The translations under genes were made by a program, and so were the position numbers. From Rhizobium rosettiformans (GTDB lineage: Bacteria; Pseudomonadota; Alphaproteobacteria; Rhizobiales; Rhizobiaceae), in the NCBI RefSeq assembly GCF_016806065.1, contig NZ_CP032405.1, positions 1,261,001 through 1,325,000 of the forward strand: a DNA stretch of 64,000 bases. The letters are read 5' to 3'. Each line of letters begins with the position of its first letter. Position 1 is the stretch's first letter. Under the pieces are notes generated by a model, which made no database searches, had not been told where the DNA came from, and worked only from the letters and a program-made list of their open reading frames with translations. Of the stretch, positions 58,177-64,000 are shown one piece after another.

Positions 58177-58659
58177 ATGACCTTAGTCTCCGTCACGGTG
58201 AACAATCCCTTAATCGACGGGCGTCAGTCCGATCGCGCCATGATGATACGCCGTGGCGTCCAGATCCTCCTGGCGGAGATGCGTTTCGCCATCCTGCCGG
58301 AACTGACGCTGTCCAATGGACGTCGGGCCGACCTCATCGCCCTTTCCGAAAGGGGCGAGATCTGGATTGTCGAGATCAAGTCCTCGATCGAGGATTTTCG
58401 CGTCGATCGGAAGTGGCCGGATTATCGTCGCTACTGTGATCGATTGTTTTTTGCCACCCACGCCGGTGTGCCTCTCGAGATCTTCCCGGAAGACTGCGGC
58501 CTCTTTTTGTCTGATGGCTATTCCGGCCACCTGCTTCGGGACGCACCCGAGCACCGGCTGCCGCCTGCGACGCGAAAGTCCGTCACCCTCGACTTCTCGA
58601 GGGCCGCAGCACAGAGGCTCATGGCCGCGGAATGGGCGGCCCAGCTCAAGTCTGTCTGA
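58177..58659 (+). CDS. mmcB: MmcB family putative DNA repair endonuclease
   Basis: A 160-residue PD-(D/E)xK nuclease-like protein. The core is LPELTLSNGRRADLIALSERGEIWIVEIKSSIEDFRVDRKW in pieces (about residues 42-82), with the D and E-x-K residues in RADLIAL and IVEIKSS. MmcB is known from Caulobacter as an SOS-linked repair protein. GGAG lies 6 nt before ATG 58177; 12 extra codons upstream are not needed. I did not find a full alphaproteobacterial LexA box (GTTC-N7-GTTC) upstream. It abuts actR tail-to-tail with no spacer. Confidence 0.88.
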   Translation: MTLVSVTVNNPLIDGRQSDRAMMIRRGVQILLAEMRFAILPELTLSNGRRADLIALSERGEIWIVEIKSSIEDFRVDRKWPDYRRYCDRLFFATHAGVPLEIFPEDCGLFLSDGYSGHLLRDAPEHRLPPATRKSVTLDFSRAAAQRLMAAEWAAQLKSV

Positions 58660-59256
58660 TTACTTCGGCGCGCGTTTGGCGAGAATGCGCTGCAAAGTGC
58701 GTCGATGCATGTTGAGCCTGCGCGCCGTTTCCGAGACGTTCCGGTCACAGCTTTCATAGACGCGTTGAATATGCTCCCAGCGAATCCGGTCGGCCGACAT
58801 CGGGTTTTCAGGGATCTCGGCCTTCTCGCCAGGTCGCTGGGTCAGTGCGAGATAGACATCATCAGCGTCCGCAGGCTTTGCCAGATAATCGAGTGCCCCG
58901 AGCTTAACGGCCGTCACTGCCGTTGCGATGTTGCCGTAACCGGTGAGCACGATGATCCGTGTGTCGGAACGGCGCTCCCGGATCGCCTCGATGACGTCGA
59001 GCCCGGTTCCGTCACCCAGCCGCAGATCGACCACGGCATAGGCGGGTGCGGCTTCCTTGGCTTTCGCAATGCCCTCGGCAACGGAGCCGGCAAGCTCCAC
59101 CGTGAAGCCGCGGCTTTCCATGGCGCGCGCCAGGCGACGCAGAAATGGCGCATCGTCATCGACGATCAGCAGAGATGGATCAGGGCCGAGATCGTGACTG
59201 TCCGCTGCTTGCGTGCCGGCGGCTGGTTTTGCGACCTGTGATGCTGCGTCTGCCAT
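58660..59256 (-). CDS. actR: Response regulator ActR (RegA/PrrA family)
   Basis: Global redox and pH response regulator partnered with ActS. The 198-residue protein has a receiver domain (LLIVDDDAPFLRRLARAM near residue 29, phosphorylated Asp77 in YAVVDLRLGDGTG, Lys in DYLAKPADADDV) and a C-terminal Fis-type HTH (RNVSETARRLNMHRRTLQRIL). The HTH is nearly invariant in the family. In rhizobia ActSR affects acid tolerance, CO2 fixation and nitrogen metabolism. Its stop touches the mmcB stop. Start lies 70 nt after actS. Confidence 0.96.
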   Translation of the reverse strand: MADAASQVAKPAAGTQAADSHDLGPDPSLLIVDDDAPFLRRLARAMESRGFTVELAGSVAEGIAKAKEAAPAYAVVDLRLGDGTGLDVIEAIRERRSDTRIIVLTGYGNIATAVTAVKLGALDYLAKPADADDVYLALTQRPGEKAEIPENPMSADRIRWEHIQRVYESCDRNVSETARRLNMHRRTLQRILAKRAPK

Positions 59257-59326
59257 CTTTTCGTTCCTGCGACTGTTCCAAAACTGCGCTGTCGACCTTA
59301 TGCGTGCGAAGACCCTAGAGGTAAAG

Positions 59327-60631
59327 TCATAACGACGTGTCCAATTCCATGTATTCGCGGGGCCAGATCACCACGACGCGCGCGCCGGACCCTTCCGGGC
59401 TGCGGTTTTCGAAACGAAGGCTGGCTCCGGACCGTTCGAGCAGTGTCTTTGCGATGAACAGCCCAAGACCGAGCCCCCCGGCGCGCGTTTCATTCTGTCT
59501 GCTGGTAACATAGGGCTCGCCAATTCTTTGCAAGACCCCTGCGGAGAAACCGGCCCCGTCGTCCTCGATCGTGACTGTGACGTCCGCGGCCGTATGTTCC
59601 ACGCTGACCATGACCTTGGACCGGGCATAGTCCACCGCATTCTCGAGCAGGTTGCCGAGCCCATAGAGAATGGCGGGATTGCGGGTGCCGACCGGCTCGA
59701 GTGCCCGATCGGACAGCTCGATCAGCTCGACTTTCACACCGAACTCCCGATGCGGCGCGATGACTTCTTCCATCATCGAGGAGAGCGGCAGCTCCCGCAT
59801 ATGGGCTTCGCCTTCCGTGGCGAGTGACGTCAGTCGGCGCAGGATGTCGCGGCAGCGCTCGCTCTGGCTGCGCAGAAGCTGCACGTCTTCGCGATACCGT
59901 TCGTCATTGCCGAGGTCGCGCTCCATCTCCTTGGCCACCACGCTGATGGTCGCGAGCGGCGTTCCGAGCTCATGCGCTGCGGCTGCTGCGAGACCATCAA
60001 GCTGATGCAGATGCTTTTCCCTTTGCAGGATGAGTTCAGTCGCAGTCAGAGCGTCCGCTAGCAGCGTCGCCTCCTGGGAGACGCGATAAGCATAAAAGGC
60101 GGCAAAGGCCGTCATCGAGACGATCGAGCTCCACATGCCGAGCTGCAGAAGCGGGTGCACTTCGAGCGTTCGACCCTCGAACCAGGGCAGGGGATAGGGT
60201 GTGAACGCAAGCAGGGTGATGAAGGCGAGCGCCGTCACGAAAAGCGCAATCGAATGGCGGCTCGGCTGCGATGCGAAGGAGATGATGACAGGGATGCAGA
60301 TCAGTGGCGCGAAGGGATTGTTGAGCCCGCCTGTAATGAAGAGCAGGGCTCCCATCTGGAAGAGATCGAGCGCAAGCACTGCGAAAGCAGCCGCCGGTTC
60401 CAGCCGGTAGGTGGGCGGGAACGCCACCGACATCAACGAATTGGCCGCAGCCAGTGCGGCGATCAGCCCAAGGCATGTCATGAGCGGCAGAGGAAACTCG
60501 AACCAGAGCGACACGACGAGAATGGTCAGCAATTGCCCCGCCACGGCAACCCAGCGGAGCTTCACCAAGGTTTCGAGACGCAGGCGCCGGCTGCTCGGAC
60601 CGAATTTGGCTGCCAGATCCATGGTCATCAC
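59327..60631 (-). CDS. actS: Redox sensor histidine kinase ActS (RegB/PrrB family)
   Basis: A 434-residue membrane sensor with about six transmembrane segments (residues 27-180). It keeps the RegB quinone-site motif ITGGLNNPFAPL (residues 99-110), the DHp motif AAAAHELGTPLATISVVAKE with His220, and the redox-active Cys260 in SQSERCRDILRRL. CA-domain motifs NLLENAVDYA, EDDGAGF and GGLGLGLFIAKTLLERSGA follow. Start ATG 60631 (a second ATG, coding for Met2, follows at once). It lies 22 nt after hrpB on the same strand. senC, which accompanies regB in some genera, is absent here. Confidence 0.96.
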   Translation of the reverse strand: MMTMDLAAKFGPSSRRLRLETLVKLRWVAVAGQLLTILVVSLWFEFPLPLMTCLGLIAALAAANSLMSVAFPPTYRLEPAAAFAVLALDLFQMGALLFITGGLNNPFAPLICIPVIISFASQPSRHSIALFVTALAFITLLAFTPYPLPWFEGRTLEVHPLLQLGMWSSIVSMTAFAAFYAYRVSQEATLLADALTATELILQREKHLHQLDGLAAAAAHELGTPLATISVVAKEMERDLGNDERYREDVQLLRSQSERCRDILRRLTSLATEGEAHMRELPLSSMMEEVIAPHREFGVKVELIELSDRALEPVGTRNPAILYGLGNLLENAVDYARSKVMVSVEHTAADVTVTIEDDGAGFSAGVLQRIGEPYVTSRQNETRAGGLGLGLFIAKTLLERSGASLRFENRSPEGSGARVVVIWPREYMELDTSL

Positions 60632-60653
60632 TATTCCCTGTTCTGCCGCGCCA

Positions 60654-63116
60654 TCAGGTTCCGCGGGGTTTCACTCGTGTCGTGGGGGCTGCTGCAGCCG
60701 GGTCTTCTGGCCAGGGATGCTTCGGATAGCGGCCCCGCATGTCGGCGCGCACATCCTTCCACGATCCGGTCCAGAACCCCGGAAGATCCCGTGTTGTCTG
60801 AATGGGTCGATGGGCGGGCGAGGTCAACTCCAGAAGCAGTGGCAATTTGCCGCCGCCGATCGTGGGGTGGCTCTTCAACCCGAAAAGCTCCTGCACGCGA
60901 ATTTGGAGGACGGGCTCATCCCCCTCGTAGCGGATCGGATGGGATTGTCCGGTCGGCGCAGTGAAATGCGTCGGGACAAGCCGGTCGAGCTCCCGCTGCG
61001 ATCCACCTGGCACCAAGGCCATGAGCCCGTCGTGCAGGCTGCCGGCACTGATCTCCTGGAAGCTCGTCACGCCAGACTGAAAGGGCACGAACCAGTCGTC
61101 CAGTCTCGCGATCAGGCCGTCATCGCTCGTATCCGGCCATGGCTCGCCAAGACTGCGGTAAAGAAAGCCGAGCCTTTGCCGCAACTGGGCCGCCGCCTTG
61201 GAAAAGGGCAGGGCGGCAATACCAAGAAGGCGCACTCCCTCGGCAAGTGCTCTGGCGGCATCCTCGCCCTTGGGCTTCGGCAGGGGTTGCTCGTCGAAGA
61301 TAATCGCGCCCAGGCGCGTCACCCGCCTCGCCCGCACCTGTCGGCTCGCCGTATCGAAGCCGCTTTCCTCCGATGTCGTGATGGCCTTGGGCAGAAGTGT
61401 CTCGATGTCGCCGCGTGAGGTATCCGCTGCGGCCAGCACACGTCCCTGCGCCGCCTTGCCGGTCAGATCGGCGATGACAAGCAGCTCGGCACCCGCCAGG
61501 CGTTCCGATGCGGGGATCTCCGCACCCCGGCCATTGGCCATCACGAACCGGCCACGCCCGCCCCGTTGGCGGGCAATCCTGTCCGGGAAGGCGTGAATGA
61601 GCAGGGCGCCAGCTGAGACAGGTGCATCGGCATCATCCCGATGCTTGAGACCGGAAGATAGCCGTTGCGCAAGGTTGCGGGCGTTGCGGGCCCGCTCGCC
61701 GCGATCCCGGCGGAACTGCCTCAGCCGCTCATCGAGGTCGAGATCATTGCCGCCCAGTCCTTGTTCGGTGAGGAGAACCGCCAGCTCTGCGGCGGCTTTG
61801 GCATCGCCGTGCTCGGCGGCGCCGAGCACCATGGCCGACAGCCGGGGTGGCAGTCCGAAATCCCGCATGCGTCGACCCTTGTCGGTCAGCTGCAGCTTTT
61901 CGTCGAGCGCCCCGAGACCGATCAGCAACTGGCGTGCCTCCTTGAGGGCGGCCTCAGGCGGCATGTCGAGCAGCAGGAGCTGGCCAGGATCCGCAACGCC
62001 CCAATGGGCAAGGTCCAGCGCAAGACCGGAAAGGTCACTCGACAGGATTTCCGGCGGCGTGAAGGCGGGAAGGGCCGCCGTTTGTCCGGCATGCCAGAGC
62101 CGGATCGCAATCCCCGGTTCCGTTCGCCCCGCGCGACCGGCTCGCTGGTCTGCGGAAGCCCGGGACACCCGCACCGTTTCGAGACGCGTGATCCCCGTCG
62201 ATGCTTCAAACACGGGAAGCCGTTGCAACCCGCTGTCGATCACCACGCGCACACCGTCGATGGTGATCGAAGTCTCTGCGATCGAGGTCGACAGCACGAC
62301 CTTGCGTTTTCCCGGTGCCGCCGGACGGATCGCCGCGTCCTGATCCGCCTGGCTCAGCACGCCATAAAGCGGTGTGATCGTCACATCCGGCCCGATCCGG
62401 CCCTCGAGCCGCTCGGCGGTGCGCCGGATCTCCGCCTGCCCCGGCAGAAAGGCGAGGATCGATCCCGCCTCCTCCGACAGTGTCTTCAGAATGGTCGCGG
62501 TGACCGCATCTTCAATGCGCTCGTCGCCCGAGCGGTCGCGGTGGCGGATCTCGACCGGAAAGCTTCGCCCCTCACTGATGATGACGGGTGGATCCTCAAG
62601 CAACTGTCCGATCCGCTCGACATCCAGGGTTGCCGACATCACGACGATCCGCAGATCCGGGCGCAGTACGGCTTGGGCATCGAGTGCCAGCGCCAGCCCG
62701 AGATCGGCGTCCAGCGACCGTTCGTGGAACTCGTCGAACAGGACGGCGGCCACACCGGTCAATTCCGGGTCGTCGAGGATCATGCGCACGAAGACGCCTT
62801 CGGTCACCACCTCGATGCGCGTCCGGCCACTGATCCGGTTGTCCAGCCGCATCCTGTATCCCACGGTCTCGCCGACGGCTTCGCCGAGCAGCCCGGCCAT
62901 ACGCGACGCGGCCGCCCGTGCGGCAAGTCGCCGAGGCTCCAGCAGGATGATCCGGCCGTCGCCGCGCCAGGGCTGGTCGAGCAGATGCAAGGGAACGATC
63001 GTCGTCTTGCCGGCGCCGGGGGGCGCCGACAGCACGGCGCGATTGCCATTTTCGAGAGCCGTACCGAGCTGATCGAGACGATCGCTGATCGGAAGAAGCG
63101 GAAGCGAAGGTCTCAC
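60654..63116 (-). CDS. hrpB: ATP-dependent helicase HrpB
   Basis: DEAH-box helicase of 820 residues, normal for HrpB; cellular role in bacteria is not well defined. Motifs: I SAPPGAGKTTIVPLHLL near residue 30, Ia LLEPRRLAARAAASRMA, II VLFDEFHERSLDADLGLAL near residue 125, III VVMSATLDVERI, V VVLSTSIAETSITIDGVRVVID near residue 270, and VI ADQRAGRAGRTEPG near residue 318, then the HrpB C-terminal domain. ATG 63116 overlaps the upstream gene's stop by 4 nt. No frameshift. Confidence 0.97.
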   Translation of the reverse strand: MRPSLPLLPISDRLDQLGTALENGNRAVLSAPPGAGKTTIVPLHLLDQPWRGDGRIILLEPRRLAARAAASRMAGLLGEAVGETVGYRMRLDNRISGRTRIEVVTEGVFVRMILDDPELTGVAAVLFDEFHERSLDADLGLALALDAQAVLRPDLRIVVMSATLDVERIGQLLEDPPVIISEGRSFPVEIRHRDRSGDERIEDAVTATILKTLSEEAGSILAFLPGQAEIRRTAERLEGRIGPDVTITPLYGVLSQADQDAAIRPAAPGKRKVVLSTSIAETSITIDGVRVVIDSGLQRLPVFEASTGITRLETVRVSRASADQRAGRAGRTEPGIAIRLWHAGQTAALPAFTPPEILSSDLSGLALDLAHWGVADPGQLLLLDMPPEAALKEARQLLIGLGALDEKLQLTDKGRRMRDFGLPPRLSAMVLGAAEHGDAKAAAELAVLLTEQGLGGNDLDLDERLRQFRRDRGERARNARNLAQRLSSGLKHRDDADAPVSAGALLIHAFPDRIARQRGGRGRFVMANGRGAEIPASERLAGAELLVIADLTGKAAQGRVLAAADTSRGDIETLLPKAITTSEESGFDTASRQVRARRVTRLGAIIFDEQPLPKPKGEDAARALAEGVRLLGIAALPFSKAAAQLRQRLGFLYRSLGEPWPDTSDDGLIARLDDWFVPFQSGVTSFQEISAGSLHDGLMALVPGGSQRELDRLVPTHFTAPTGQSHPIRYEGDEPVLQIRVQELFGLKSHPTIGGGKLPLLLELTSPAHRPIQTTRDLPGFWTGSWKDVRADMRGRYPKHPWPEDPAAAAPTTRVKPRGT

Positions 63117-64000
63117 GACGCTGCACTGTCCTGACTGGTGGTCTCGTAAGCGAGGATCGCGCCGGCAAGATCCTCGAGCGCTGCGCCTACGGATTTGAAC
63201 AAGGTGATGTCCTCGGCACTCCGGCGCCCACCATGACCCTTGACCAGTTCTGCCAGTTCCCCCTGCACGTGATCTTTTGCGATGGCGCCGGAAGCGATCG
63301 CCTGCAGGATATCGCCGGCTTCGGCAAAGGCACCGGCACGTGTATCGACGAAAACGCGGGCCCGACGAACGGCCTCGTCATCGCTCTCGCGCATATCCTT
63401 GGTAAAGGCGCCGATCAGATCGAGATGGCTGCCGGGCTTCAACCACTCTCCCCGGATCAAAGGCGCGCGCGACAGGGTAGCACACGAGATGATGTCGGCC
63501 TGCCGGGCAGCGCTTTCCAGATCGTCAGCAACCTCGACGGCAAAGCCGAGCGCCCGCGCCTCATCCGCCGCGCGCTCTGCTTTCTTCCGATCTCGCCCCC
63601 AGACCGAGACTGCCCGAATGGGTCGCACGCGGCTATGCGCTTCAATGAGATTGACGCTGAGCCGACCTGTTCCAACCACGAGCAGACGGGACGCATCTTC
63701 GCGCGCCAGATGGCGTGCCGCGAGCGCCGAGGCAGCGGCTGTGCGCCGCGCTGTGAGTTCGCCGCCATCGATGACCGCAAGCAGTTCACCGGTACGCCCG
63801 GAGGAGAGGAGATAACTGCCATGGATCGCTGGCAGCGAGCGCAGATGATTGTCCGGGAAAACCGAAACCAGTTTCACACCTATATAGTGTCCAGGTTGCC
63901 AGGCCGGCATCAGGAGCAGCGTCGCATCGCTCTCTCCCGGTACATCGACTTTATGATGGTGACGAACCGGCATGACGCAGTCCCCCTGGAACATGGTATC
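63113..64000 (-). CDS. Ornithine cyclodeaminase / mu-crystallin family protein (partial)
   Basis: The frame is open to the right edge of the window, so the N-terminus (roughly 25-30 residues by family comparison) is missing; 295 codons are seen. It starts inside the family with VMPVRHHHKVDVPGESDATLLLMPAW, then VGVKLVSVFPDNH, the Rossmann loop LLVVGTGRLSVNLIEAHS near visible residue 145, VWGRDRKKAE, and IISCATLSRAPLIRGEWLKPGSHLDLIGAF. Members include ornithine cyclodeaminase, ketimine reductases and alanine dehydrogenase-like enzymes; the true substrate cannot be told here. It is coupled to hrpB by a 4-nt overlap (ATGA). Confidence 0.9.
   Translation of the reverse strand, partial: DTMFQGDCVMPVRHHHKVDVPGESDATLLLMPAWQPGHYIGVKLVSVFPDNHLRSLPAIHGSYLLSSGRTGELLAVIDGGELTARRTAAASALAARHLAREDASRLLVVGTGRLSVNLIEAHSRVRPIRAVSVWGRDRKKAERAADEARALGFAVEVADDLESAARQADIISCATLSRAPLIRGEWLKPGSHLDLIGAFTKDMRESDDEAVRRARVFVDTRAGAFAEAGDILQAIASGAIAKDHVQGELAELVKGHGGRRSAEDITLFKSVGAALEDLAGAILAYETTSQDSAAS

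Overview
The window is a stretch of core chromosome from an alphaproteobacterium of the order Hyphomicrobiales (Rhizobiales), most likely the family Rhizobiaceae (Rhizobium/Agrobacterium/Ensifer relatives). The basis is gene content and order: hemE-hemJ-rho-mnmE on one side of a DnaA-box-rich gap and the PPDK regulator-maf-aroE-coaE-dnaQ series on the other, followed by gyrB, trpFBA-accD-folC, addAB, divL-ahcY, the HPr/EIIA/HprK/ChvG/ChvI block, pckA, the his operon and hslVU. DNA is GC-rich with long antisense shadow frames. I see no insertion sequence, phage gene, CRISPR array, tRNA or rRNA gene. Genes are densely packed, many with 1-8 nt overlaps.

Layout. Positions 1-3856 (minus strand): mnmE (cut by the left edge), rho, hemJ, hemE. 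Positions 3857-4251: gene-free, AT-rich at one end, with several DnaA-box-like 9-mers and GANTC sites; this is the probable chromosomal origin (oriC). Positions 4252-7862 (plus): a compact operon with the PEP synthase/PPDK regulator, maf, aroE, coaE and dnaQ. secB and fxsA follow on the minus strand. Positions 9112-14422 (plus): a Tim44-like protein, mltA, an Smr protein, a small XRE regulator and gyrB. Positions 14540-17264: a nitroreductase, the intracellular PHB depolymerase and a DUF2852 protein. Positions 17358-23251: a YgjP metalloprotease, then trpF-trpB-trpA-accD-folC.

Positions 23303-35287 (minus) hold a tightly coupled series read as divL, a tsaE-amgK fusion, murU-like, addB, addA and trxA. 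It joins a cell-cycle regulator, tRNA modification, peptidoglycan recycling and double-strand-break repair. Positions 35486-40861 (minus): ahcY, HPr, EIIA-Man type, short HPr kinase, and the ChvG/ChvI envelope and acid-stress two-component system. pckA is divergent from chvI across a 340 bp regulatory gap. arfB and alkB follow, then coaA-hisE-hisF-hisA-hisH-hisB (minus), hslV-hslU (plus), a periplasmic DUF1402 protein, a cytochrome P450, a HyuA-type protein and malate synthase G. The right end holds an L,D-transpeptidase, mmcB, the redox two-component pair actS/actR, hrpB and an ornithine cyclodeaminase family gene cut by the right edge.

This is ordinary core genome and I did not find a clearly new multigene system. 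The best leads are: the origin region; a DivL with tyrosine in place of the phospho-accepting histidine; the TsaE-AmgK fusion next to a MurU-like uridylyltransferase; the DUF1402 protein, which carries motifs like those of lytic transglycosylases; AccD and AddB proteins that lack the usual metal-binding cysteines; an MltA without a signal peptide; and several perfect inverted repeats that look like operators, upstream of ahcY and gyrB, between chvI and pckA, and just after hslU.
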